A stretch of 30,224 bases of DNA, from assembly GCA_964200075.2 (NCBI GenBank), contig CAXNAA020000066.1, positions 1-30,224 of the forward strand, in the 5' to 3' direction. The notes beneath the pieces were generated by a model. It was not told the origin of the DNA and ran no database searches. It saw only the letters and a list, made by a program, of their open reading frames with translations. The DNA comes from Sphacelaria rigidula. Its lineage: Eukaryota > Phaeophyceae > Sphacelariales. A program made the translations under genes and the position numbers. The first letter of the stretch is position 1; every line of letters begins with the position of its first letter. Positions 9,501 to 18,980 of the stretch are shown here, piece after piece.

Positions 9501-12500
9501 AACGAAACGAAACGAGAGGACAAAACCAGAACAGCTTCGAGATCACCCGGGTGGGGGTAACTAACTCGCGGCAAGGCAACCGCGAGATTGCCGCTCGATC
9601 TCTTGCACTAAAGTTTAGACATGCATATTTATGTCGAGTCGTAGCTTGACCAAGGGTGCATTCGAAGCGGACCCGTTAGCGTGCAAGAAAATGCCGATCA
9701 AATCACATCTAGCAACCAATAAAAATGTGTCATTTTCCATCAGATATAACGACTCCTGCACTTGAGCAACAACTCACACACACAGGATGACTCCCGTAGG
9801 ATACGCATTGGTGCTGTCAAGAGATGAGGTCGAGCTCTCACCTCCATAGCCTCATCCAGCATCATAGTGGCTTCCCCGTCCCCCTCCCCTTCCTCGCTGC
9901 ACAGCTCGATCACCGTCTCGACGTCCGTCTCCCATCGTTTCCAGTTCTCTAATCGTTCTACTTGACCTTTCAACCTTGAATTTAAAAAAATGGGGGGGGG
10001 GGGAAACGAGTAAATTACAATAATCAATCGAAATGTTCCCTCACCAGCGATAAATATAATATGGTGTCCTTTATATATATATATATTTTTTCAATGATAC
10101 CAAGAGGATAGGTACATGCACAACTTGAAGCAAATATATTTTGGACGGACGAGGTCAGAGAAGTCAAAGTGAGGTGAGGACGTTGTCCCCAAACGCGTCA
10201 CCTTGATTGTTACGTTCTCGTATTTACTGCCGAATGCAATGGCGGGCCTTCACCACCGTCACGAGAGCATTTCATACTCCAAAATGTTCGCATTTGGTAT
10301 GAAAGGGGAGGAAATGAAGCACGTTGAAGTCGATAGGCTTTACTTTCAAGCTTTTGCGTTACGCTTCGGTATTCTCCGCTCCCACCGGTTGGTTCTGTGT
10401 TGTGTAAACACAACTGGATCAGGCGTATTTATTGAGGTATTTTTTTGTAGCGGGGTCATGTGACCTGAAAAATCAATATAATGGCCCGATCACGTCAGCT
10501 CAGATGATCTTTTACAGTCTCAAGGGAGAGCGATCTGACCCGATCTGACGGAATCAACCGAAGTCAGATAACCTTGTGTGTGTGTGTGTGTGTGCTGTCG
10601 CTCCGACATCCATTCCGACAATTTGAACATTATCAGATTTTACTGCTGCACTCGGGTTCCCTTGATCTGGTTGTGTGTGTGGGGGGGGGGGTGTCGTAAG
10701 AGAGGCTTTATGATTGCCATCTCTCATCGGTAATACTCTTTGCACTTCGGCCGTGATTCCTGCGCCGTCATGCATCGTTACTCCGGTACAGAACTTTGTG
10801 CACAGTGAAAAAGATGCTTCGCAGCTCGTGAGAGGCTTGTGTTCGTCGTAACAAAAGGGAAATAATTCCGAGAAGAAGCTACCATTACCCATAGCGATCA
10901 CCACGCTGATCGAGATATGTGTGTTTTGTTGTGTTGTCGTCCCATCTGTTCTGGACGCCGGTCTACACCTTTTGGTATATGTGGGCGCACCAGCCGGGGT
11001 CACACAGGAGTTCTTTGTTTGTTTTTAGTTCTCTACCTTCCTTTTGCAGTGCTTGCCTTTACGTTTTATCGTGAGAGGGGTTCAGCAGTCCCGTTCCCTC
11101 GTCGACCATTAAGTCGAATTTTGTCGCTTCCCACTGTTGGGCACTGTGTGAGAAAAAAACCCAGATCGCTCCGAGATTCGGACCCACAACCCAACCGTCA
11201 GAAGGTTTCGAGGTTACCAACTGAGCCACCGGGGCGACCGGTGATAGATATGCCAACAAAAAAATACGTTGGTCGAGGTGTCACATTTGCAGCTGTGAAG
11301 TGCGAATATCGAGTCTTACGGCGTACTGCATGGTATTTATTCGATGAGTCCTGATGGTTTGTGGGCGTAAGTCATGGTTTACCGCTTCTCGGACGAGACC
11401 TCCCGTATCGCGAGGATCCCCTAGAAATGGAGCCCTCTCAGACATCATCGTCTCGGCCAGAGCGTCAGTGTGCTTGTCGCGCTATCGAACAGCGGCTTCA
11501 GGTCACACACATGACACGCAGCGCAGACCAGGTTGACCACCAAAAGAAAATCGTGGCCGTTACACGAACAATATATTTCCGATCCAGATACGCCGAAATC
11601 CCGGATTAGTGCCGCCGACAGATGTGAGGCGATGTCCACGTCACCCAGATCACACACACAAACACACACAACACACAACACACAACACACAACACACACA
11701 GGGTTTGTTGAGTGTACTGTTTTAAGAGTAGGTATAATTGTCCCGCTTGCACGGCAGCGTTCACACGTAATCTTAGTTAGACATATACATATATATATAC
11801 TTCGAACAGTATTGTTTGCCACCCTTTAATGCTGGCAACCCAGGCGCTAAAAGCTGAGCAGCCCCCCTCTGTCTGCGAGCTACCACCCCCAATGATGATA
11901 TGCTGTGTAGTCAATAGGTCCGAGCCCCCCGACGTAGGTTTATGGCTTACTCGAAGCAACTGTTTTTTTTACATGTTAGCAACGGTCCATGTAAGATCGA
12001 TCCGTGATATCTCACACCCACGGGGATTAACAAAGCTTTCTGCCGAGAGGTGGATTTTTAAGAGATGGGCAAAACGGTCGGGGTGACGCACAATGCAAGC
12101 TCATCTCCAGGATGACAATTCACCGCGGAGCGAATGTCGAAGGACGGGTGGCGCAGTGCCCCAAGCATTCCTCCTCATACTTTTCAACATGTGAACACTT
12201 TTAAGAAAGCACAGGTGCTGTCAAATAACATGGCCGCGTACACGCTGTTAGATGTAGAAATTAGAAATTACAGAGGATATGCGTTGGCTGTACGATACTT
12301 GCAGTCCACTCGAATCTTAGGTTGCAAGCGGGCGGAGTACGAACTCGTAGCCATAGCGAGCGCGCCACCTCCCAATCAGAATCGATTTCAAAATTGCACA
12401 TGGTCCGCATCTTGTCTCAATACATCAAACGTGCCATTTTTTACGCACATCGTATATGAAATGAAGAAGTAGAGCTGAAGGAGAAGGGCAAGAGCATATC

Positions 12501-13220
12501 TAGATCTTGCGATTCACCACTTGGTTCTATATCGGCGGCCAATCCCCCCTTCTTGCGCCGTACTTGTGCCCGTAGTTGGCGTTGCATGTCCCGAACGGAT
12601 AAACAGTGACCTAGATTCTCGCAGAAGGTGCGATCCTGCGAGAACGACACCGACACAGTTTCTGCGGGTATACCTTAATCTTAACATAGCGTGCACTTCG
12701 GGACAAAAATTCTCTTGCCGCATCAACCACGCATAAAGCGAGCCATGCATTGATATAGCGAAACAGAGCGCACGGCACACCTGCTCAGATTGCCTAGGAC
12801 CTTCCTTGCATTGTCGGCGTCATTCCAAAAACCGTCTTCCCCGCTCATGGCTTCAAGGTACTCCAGCTCGCCACCCAGCTTGGCCTCATCCAACATGCTT
12901 CGATTCATCTCTAATCGCTCCTGGGTTGCCGAAAGTGCCCGCTTCACCTCCCCGAGATCCGCTCCATTCCCTGCTCCGAGAGCCGTGCAGTATCGCCAGT
13001 GCTGAGTGCTGCATCGGGCGCGTAGCCGGGCAAGCTTGCCGTTATTGTTGTCGAGATGGTTATGCCGTTGTGGTTGACGTCGTTGGCCACTCTGCGGAAC
13101 ATGATCATGTCGTTGTTGCCAGTTGTGCTGTGAGTGTGTCAGCGATACGTGGAAAGGTTGCACGATGATGATATGCGCTGTAAGTACTGCGCATGAGAAA
13201 TACACCAGCACTCCCTTCAT
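6546..13220 (-). CDS. prfB: Plastid peptide chain release factor 2 (RF2), 5' part
   Basis: RF2 recognises UGA/UAA stop codons and triggers peptide release on bacterial-type ribosomes. Exon 1 (13220-12781) encodes a leader and then the RF2 N-terminal helices, including EDGFWNDADNARKVLGNLS. Exon 2 (9974-9842) begins LKGQVERLENW. Exon 3 (6749-6546) carries WELEQLFSGKYD, AGAGGVDAMDWAQMLQRMYL and ends FKYRIVDEE. Splice sites are AG|GTGTGC, CAAG|GTTG, GAG|GTGAGA, ACAG|GCGG and GAG|GTACGG; phases match, and the joined protein runs without a gap for 259 residues. The start at 13220 is chosen because MKGVLVYFSCAVLTAHIIIV forms a signal peptide followed by QPF and a Gln/His/Arg-rich stretch, as in heterokont plastid precursors; an upstream in-frame ATG exists at 13310. 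The stop-codon-recognition and GGQ half is absent and must lie left of the window if the gene is intact. A mitochondrial location is less likely. Confidence 0.9.
6872..6898. repeat. Poly-C / poly-A run
   Basis: Twelve C followed by fifteen A, close upstream of prfB exon 3. Length is probably unreliable in any assembly. Confidence 0.85.
9337..9360. repeat. (GGAA)n microsatellite
   Basis: About five GGAA units inside prfB intron 2. Confidence 0.85.
10071..10087. repeat. (TA)n microsatellite
   Basis: Short TA dinucleotide run in prfB intron 1. Confidence 0.8.
10574..10595. repeat. (TG)n microsatellite
   Basis: About ten TG dinucleotides, with a second TG run and a ten-G tract about 80 bp downstream. 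Confidence 0.85.
10920..11245 (-). mobile_element. tRNA-derived SINE, copy 2
   Basis: Same family and orientation as 5793-6154. The tRNA-like head spans 11238-11165 on the minus strand: GTCGCCC at its start pairs with GGAGCGAT at its end (about six of seven pairs), with TGGCTCAGTTGGTAA, the AACC-TTCTGAC-GGTT anticodon arm (CTG) and GGTCCGAATC as B box. The B box has T-to-C against copy 1. The body shares TTCTGGACGCC and GAGAGGGGTTCAGCAGTCCC with copy 1. The heptamer AGATATG occurs at 10913-10919 and 11246-11252 and could be the target-site duplication; it is short, so only suggestive. Lies in prfB intron 1. Confidence 0.85.
11651..11700. repeat. (CA)n / ACACAAC simple repeat
   Basis: Fifty bases of CA repeat with regularly spaced AAC interruptions, in prfB intron 1. 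Confidence 0.85.
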
Positions 13221-14067
13221 GACTGGATCACGCGTACTACCCACTGTACGGTGCAGTAGTCGGTGTGCACGGTGATGTACGGTGCGCTGGGGACTTGACT
13301 GCAAACACATCTATTTCACCCACACATTTCCCATGATAATATTCTCAGGCCCGCGATCATGCGGTGGAATTTCCCTTCCATTGCCGAGCCGTCTGTGAAA
13401 CGCAAAACTAGCTCGCTCCGTCATATACTGTAAATGTACACCGCAAGAGTAGCTTCACGTACCTTCCTATGCTAAGTCAAACGAAAAAAATCGCGCGTGA
13501 GAACCCGTGCGTGGGAGTGTATAGGATCCTGAGTTTACTTCTTGTAACGCCAAGAATATTGTTCGTGCGCGGTAGGGGCAACACAGTACAATAAAAAGTA
13601 GAAGTCTACCGCCACCGTTGGGCGTGTTTTTGTTGTACAGCATTGCGTAGCCCACTCCCAATGGATCAGGAAGTGTCATACCGTCAGGTAGGGCGAGAAA
13701 AGGGTTACGTGCCCCCGCCAAGACTCAAGGAGACGGACGCAAAGCGACAGCGAGAGAGCGAGAGAGACGCCTTCGGCAATCGCACTCGACGATTCTGCAA
13801 GCTAACGGTGCGCAATTTTTCACCTTCAAACTGCGCAAACTCTAGATAATGTACGATGCCGCCAGCTCGAGGACAACCTCACACTGAAGGCATAATTGAC
13901 TGAACTGTACGATGGTTTGCAGTTCATTACAGTGTGTTTCAGCTATAGGGCACGCTTGTCGGATAGCTGTTCTCTTAGCAATGTACCGTACTACAATAGT
14001 GTGGTGAAGGAGTGATGCTGCGGCGGGGGTGCACAAATATTTTCTTCTGATATTAGAATAATTGTTA
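13221..14067. other. Upstream of prfB, no gene recognised
   Basis: Should hold the prfB 5' UTR and promoter (transcription goes left), possibly with a first non-coding exon. I see no convincing core-promoter motif and no other coding sequence. Confidence 0.45.
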
Positions 14068-14549
14068 GGCCTACTCTAATGGCAGCCGTTCAAAATTCCT
14101 GTCAAAAACTGCCTTTTGGATCCTTCTCCGTCGATGTACGCCCGAAAAGAGGGCTAGGCGGGTGTTGACGCCTTGAAATGACTTGTTCTACTCGTTGAGA
14201 CTGTTCTAGGGCAACTTTGCGTTTCCCACTGGCTGCACTTTTGTTTTAGGCCAGATCAGGCCAAACACGGATTTTCAGTACAAAACGGTTAGGTGATCAA
14301 AATTTTCCCCGTTTTTTTTTTGCTTAACCATTTTTCATTGAAAATCCGTGCTTGGTCAAAAATAAAAGTGCGGCCAGCGGGAAATGCAAAGTTGTCCTAA
14401 AACAGTCTCATTGAGTAGAGCAAGTCGTTCCCAGGCGTCAACATCCGCCTAGCCCTCTTTTCAGGCGTAAAACGACAAATAAAGGCCAAAAAGGCAGTTT
14501 TGAACAGGAATTAACTTTGAACGGCTCCCATTAGAGCCGGTCTTAGGCC
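14068..14549. mobile_element. Foldback element A (about 480 bp)
   Basis: A long imperfect inverted repeat centred near 14308. The left arm starts GGCCTACTCTAATGGCAGCC; the right arm ends GGCTCCCATTAGAGCCGG then TCTTAGGCC. Arms of more than 200 bp pair through AGAGGGCTAGGCG / CGCCTAGCCCTCT and TGAAAATCCGTG around an A/T-rich loop. No coding capacity, so MITE-like or foldback. Its right end overlaps the left end of element B. Confidence 0.85.
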
Positions 14550-14719
14550 AACTCTTATAGGAGCGTTTGAAATTTTATTTTGCAACAATTTCAGAAGAGT
14601 TTTTTTTTTCTTCGTCATCATGGTAAACCGGCACAAAATACACAACTACGGCAAAGAAAAAAAAAGACGTTTAAAACCATTGGAAAATAAAATTCTAAAC
14701 GCTCCCATAAGAGTTGGCC
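14546..14719. mobile_element. Foldback element B (174 bp)
   Basis: Inverted repeat with ends GGCCAACTCTTATAGGAGCG and its near-complement CGCTCCCATAAGAGTTGGCC; arms are about 40 bp, ending in A/T-rich sequence. The ends resemble those of element A (GGCC..ACTCTAATGGGAGCCGTT), so both appear to belong to one superfamily. The GGCC at 14546-14549 serves as an end of both. Confidence 0.85.
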
Positions 14720-14791
14720 TTGGGAACCCCGTATCTCATCCAAAACACCTCTTCTTACGAAATATATGAGAGCACGCCAGGACTACTATTT

Positions 14792-14930
14792 CAATGTGCC
14801 AGAGATATCCCGAATGAATTTGCAAACGGGGATCCCCTGATCCATGTTCTTGTGCAATCTAGAATCGTTAGGAGCCCCTGAACCAGACAAGATTTCGCGC
14901 AAAAAGCGCACCCCTACCGTAGCATTGCTC
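14792..14930 (+). repeat. 139-bp dispersed repeat, copy 1
   Basis: Starts CAATGTGCC and ends GTAGCATTGCTC. Matches 18019-18174 in the same orientation through GATATCCCGAAT, GAATCGTTAGGAGCCCCTGA and CACCCCTACCGTAGCATTGC. No inverted ends and no coding motif. This copy is uninterrupted and shows what the gapped copy should look like. Confidence 0.85.
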
Positions 14931-15417
14931 GAAGGCAGAGCGCACGTGCGATGCAAGGGGCTTTTTTACGATATATCCTCCTGGAGTGTTACTGATCCAC
15001 GGATCAATGCATGCCGTTTACACAAAATGGGATGTCAAGTATGAGTACTGTGTAGGATGCATCTTCGAGATCGGGTGTTAAGCCGTTCGAAACCATGTCG
15101 CACAACTGCAGTATAACGTCAAGCATGTGGACTAGGGGACATTATTCGCAAGCACTTTCCCATCATTGCTCAAATATCGAGTCGAGTAACTGCAATGGCG
15201 GTCGGACATTGATCATGCACTCTTTGAAGGACTGTAGAAAACGTGGATACCGCACCATGTCTTGATGACCAACACCGTGAAAAATGGCATGCTTTTTTAT
15301 GACTTTGTTCATGACAAACTGAAATGAACGAGAGGATCCTGTTCAGTCGCCTCCGTTCCGACAGTAAGGCATTGAACAGCTGATCACCGAGACTGAGAAT
15401 GGAGCCTTTCGTTTATG
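14931..15417. other. No gene recognised
   Basis: Sequence between the dispersed repeat and foldback element C, without recognisable coding or structural features. Confidence 0.5.
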
Positions 15418-15768
15418 ATGAGAACTCGGAGGATTAAAATCTTAGTATCCACACCAAATTTTCGAAATGAGGTTCCATTCCTTCACCCACTGGTAGCTAT
15501 TGACAAGTACTACAGGCCTTACAAATTTGGATCCTGATGACGGACATGTTGGGATCCTAGGCGAAGATACAATTTTGGGGAATTTCAGTGATCCGATCGG
15601 ATCGCAGAAATTCCCCAAAATTGTATCTTCACCTAGGTCCCTCACATGGGACATTTGTATGGAGTGTAGAAGTTGTCAATAGCTACCATCGATTGAAGGA
15701 ATGAAATCATATTTCGAAGGTTTGGTGTGGATACGAAGATTTAATTCTCCGGGTTTTCATCCTCAATC
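15418..15768. mobile_element. Foldback element C (about 350 bp)
   Basis: Near-perfect inverted repeat centred on GATCCGATCGGATC (about 15596). The left arm has GTATCCACACCAAAT, GGTAGCTATTGACAA and GAAGATACAATTTTGGGGAA; the right arm has the complements ending ATTTGGTGTGGATAC-like sequence. Arms are about 170 bp with almost no loop. Non-coding; a MITE or foldback transposon. Confidence 0.85.
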
Positions 15769-15795
15769 ACCACCTCCACCCTCAATTTCGATGAT

Positions 15796-16218
15796 TGAAC
15801 AGCGGATTCTCAAAAATGGGATGAACAAAAAATGAGGGTCAAGTCAAAGGCAGTGCTTTCCCCGACCTAAACTCATGGCAAATGACTTTTATATGGACCA
15901 CCTCATCCCTCCCGACCTCCCTAAACCTAGTTCGGGGGGGTTCCAGTCTTCCGTTCCCAGGGTATGTGCGAAAGCACATTTTTACCTCGATTTCGGGATG
16001 AAACAAGGGACGCTTATTGGCCCATAAAACGCGCTTTCGCACATATCCTCCGAGGGAACGGAGCACTGGAAACCCCTGAACTAGTTTTAGGGAGGTCGGG
16101 AGGGATGAGGTCGCCCATACGAAAGTCATTCGTCATCACGGTAGGATCGGGGAAGCACTGCTTTTGAGTTGAACCTTATTTTTTGTTCAACCGCATTTTT
16201 TAGAATCGGCTGTTATCG
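15796..16218. mobile_element. Foldback element D (about 420 bp)
   Basis: Inverted repeat with outer segments GAACAGCGGATTCT and AGAATCGGCTGTTATC, and inner segments AGGCAGTGCTTTCCCCGA, CTCCCGACCTCCCTAAA and TATGTGCGAAAGC with matching complements. The centre is near 16007; arms are about 190 bp. The right end carries a short tandem duplication CGGCTGTTAT. No coding motif. Confidence 0.85.
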
Positions 16219-16510
16219 GCTGTTATCGATGTCGTGGCGACTGTTGTGCGTGGAGATTAGTGGTGGCTAATAACAGAAAAAGGGTCATACACGTATAACA
16301 ATCCGTAGTTTATGGTGCATGGAGGCAACGCCTTTGCCACCGGGTGATATGGAGCGTGTGGTATGTCATTTCCGGCGCTTGCGAACAGCACCTAGATGTT
16401 GATATTTCCAGTCTAGCTAGGGCAAAAATCATGCGCATAGATCAGTTGCCGCTGGTGCCCAATCGTATACTTTGCTGACTAGCGTGAAGCATATTCGCCC
16501 GCGCCATCTG

Positions 16511-18504
16511 ATGATGCGCTGCAAAAGCCACTTTGACTCCACGCCATTCGATGCTGCTCCGCTGACCAGAACGACACCCCGCCACCGGGAGCGTACTATC
16601 GTCGACCAACGCTCGAGAGGGACCCGAGCACCTGTGGCTCCGTGTCGCTCAAGGGTTACGGCGGGGGCTTCGTGTCCGCTGCGCCGCGTTTCAGGAATGT
16701 GAAAACGTTGCAAGAGGCATACTTGCCGGGACCCGGGTACTACATCGGACAAGCCGAGGTCCGGTCGGAAGGGGCGAAACTAGCGTCGTTCTCCAGTTCA
16801 AAGCGGGTAACAGGAATGACAATCTGAGTGAAGCGCTTCCTTACTTCAAAACGCTATTGATTGCTTAACGTTGCAACGCCTGCGCATTGTGGAGTACCGC
16901 TCGAGGGGTGTTTCGACGCGGGTGTTCATGATGATAACTTCCGGCATTGTTACCCCGAGTTGTAATCTCTTATTTTGTCATCCTCTAAGCATCACGGGTC
17001 TTACATTCGTGTCGCTGCGCAAGCCGGCGGACATTCGTGTGCCGCTGTTACCCTCCAACATCCGGTTGGGTTGCCGTTTGGCCCATGACTTACGCATGGC
17101 GTAGTGCGCAAGACTAAGACAAGTGCAGCTAGGAGAAATCCACACCCTGGACAATTGGGTGTATTGTAAAAAATATACTCCATACAGTATGGAATATATT
17201 GTCTAATGCAATAGACGCAATTGTCGATACTGTACGCAATACACTTTTTGAAAATGTAATCTTTTTTCCAGGATGTGGACAAATCATCGACATGTGTTGA
17301 CAGTTACCAAGAAATTGCTCGATCGGCGTCCCTGGTTATCACCGGCTATTTTTTCTTATCTTTCGCCGTGGATAAATCTAATAAAACCACCAACATAGGA
17401 CTGCGGCTTTGACGTAGACCCGAAGCGCGCAGTGCCAGGCCCGGGACAATACAACCTTCGCGGCAAGGGTAGACACAGCGTCGGATCGGGGCCCACTTCC
17501 TCCTTCCTCTGCGCCCGAAAACCGCTGGAGAGCACCGAGGGAGACGTCAACACTCCTGCCCCAGGATCGTACGAGCTGTTGACGCCGGCACAGGTCAACG
17601 TAGACAAGAACGGCCAAATTCTCAAACACCCCTGTTTCAGGTCGCAAACGAGTAGAAACGCGTCGTTTATCGCCAAAAGCGACGTACCGGGACCTGGTGA
17701 GTATAACACTGATAAGGGCTTCGCGGGTGGGAGAGCGGCGATGACTGTGTTGGCCGCGCAAGGCGGCGGCAGTGGGAGGTTCGGGCGGCCACCTCTGTCC
17801 AGGGAGGATGACTCCGCTTCACCTGGTGCGAGCTGCGCTATTGTGTTTTGCCTACGAGTATAATAGCACTTTCCCTGTGGGCGAATTCATGCCATTTTGC
17901 TTCGTGCACGTTCGGTTTGAACTGCTTGGCGTTGATTGAGAGCTTTGACGACAGTTTGCTCACTACAAGAGCGAGAAGCAGAGACAACAGCCAAGAAACC
18001 TATACCTAATTCGATCACCAATGTGCTGGGGATATCCCGAATAAATCTGCAAACGGGGATGCCCTGACCCGTATTCTTGTGCGTCTAGAANNNNNNNNNN
18101 GTCTAGAATCGTTAGGAGCCCCTGAACCAGACAAAATTTCGCGAAAAAAGTGCACCCCTACCGTAGCATTGCTCACCTGTGGTTTCCCAAGATATTCGTG
18201 GCCAAACTTCAAAGCTGACCCGCGGTACACGCGAGGACTTACCTGTAAGTTTCTGCTATTTGCCTACACCAAACATGTATATTTTCTCTCCGCTTTTGAT
18301 TGCATGCGCGCAGGACCAGGGTGGTACACGCCTCATCAAACAGCACCTGCAGAGAAAATGCAATCCACTTCCAGCATGTTTCGTTCCGCGACGAAGCGAT
18401 TCGAGAAGGCCGCCGTTGCCGCCGCCCCGGGGCCAGCGTTTTACCAACCCGAACACTTGGGCAAGAAATCATTTCGGTGGAATGCCAACAACGAATGGGT
18501 CTAG
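16511..18504 (+). CDS. STPGR (SHIPPO) repeat protein, STPG1-like
   Basis: Sperm-tail PG-rich repeat proteins associate with axonemal or cytoplasmic microtubules; the molecular role is poorly defined. Repeat cores in order: PPPGAYYRR, LPGPGYYIG, VPGPGQYNL, TPAPGSYEL, VPGPGEYNT, SPGPGWYTP, APGPAFYQP. Exons: about 16511-16806, 17399-17825, 18314-18504. Donors are CGG|GTAACA and CTG|GTGCGA; acceptors are CATAG and CGCAG. Both joins keep phase, and the second rebuilds an SPGPG motif across the junction. The protein ends KKSFRWNANNEWV at a TAG, about 300 residues, close to vertebrate STPG1. The start is uncertain: MMRCKSHFDSTPF is the first good candidate, but an upstream exon is possible. One base appears to be missing in the C run at 16577-16580, shifting HFDSTPFDAAPLTRTTP out of frame with PPPGAYYRR. 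The last intron contains a dispersed repeat and an N gap. Confidence 0.85.
18019..18174 (+). repeat. Dispersed repeat, copy 2 (contains N gap)
   Basis: Second copy of the 139-bp repeat at 14792-14930, inside the last STPGR intron. It is interrupted by ten N at 18091-18100, with GTCTAGAA present on both sides of the gap. Removing the N and one duplicated octamer leaves 138 bp, one base short of copy 1. Confidence 0.85.
18091..18100. other. Assembly gap (10 N)
   Basis: Ten undetermined bases flanked by the same octamer GTCTAGAA on both sides, which suggests two contig ends that overlap but were not merged. Confidence 0.95.
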
Positions 18505-18980
18505 CAAACAATTTAGTTGTCTCCTTTTGGTTTGTTAGGGGAGATCGGCTAACCCCCCCGCGGAGTTTTGGTAACGCCCGCAATTTCGTGCCTTGGTTTT
18601 ACATGCGAGAAGTGAATGTTGCCTCACCTGTTTTGAAGTCATGTGTGTGTGTGTGTGTATCTGTTGCGGTTCTGAAGAATGCTTGACTCTTGTGGTCATG
18701 TAGAATGATATTTGCAAAATAGCTATCCCATCCCATGCCGTACGTATGCGTGATGTCCCACCTTCGGGCCACCAACACGAAACGTGTCCATGCAACAGGC
18801 CTTCTCGTCTCTTCGGGGGACTCGTGACCCCACAGCAGCAACAACGCCGGAACCGAATTCGAACTTTGTCATCACAGGGCTGCGCACAAGGCTGGCAATT
18901 GTCAGACGAACTTAGCACAAACAGCGGACGACTCGGAAGTGCTGCTTGGAAGATTACACGACCCATCCCTCCACTTTCAT
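18505..18980. other. Convergent intergenic region
   Basis: Lies between the stop of the STPGR gene (plus) and the apparent stop of the EF-hand-like gene (minus), so it should hold both 3' UTRs. Contains a short (GT)n run near 18642-18659. I see no canonical AATAAA next to either stop. Confidence 0.5.

Larger units (their letters stand above)
6750..9841. other. prfB intron 2 (about 3.1 kb)
   Basis: Bounded by the donor at 9841 and acceptor before 6749 on the minus strand. It holds homopolymer runs, a GGAA microsatellite, a duplicated GGCATTTAGGGGGTG (8551 and 8608) and scattered short frames without recognisable domains. I see no nested gene. Confidence 0.7.
9975..12780. other. prfB intron 1 (about 2.8 kb)
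   Basis: Runs on the minus strand from donor GTGTGC (12780) to acceptor TTCAAG ending at 9975. It contains SINE copy 2 and several simple repeats. A poly-G/poly-A stretch lies just before the acceptor (about 9987-10002). No nested gene was recognised; the 112-codon plus-strand frame at 12134-12472 has no known motif. Confidence 0.75.

Noticed and set aside
12134-12472. 112-codon plus-strand ORF in prfB intron 1
   Set aside because: No motif, no supporting context; length is possible by chance in this base composition.
18535-18966. 143-codon minus-strand ORF continuing left of the EF-hand-like gene
   Set aside because: Cys- and His-rich composition from antisense simple repeats; the upstream frame already ends in a stop and no exon border links them.
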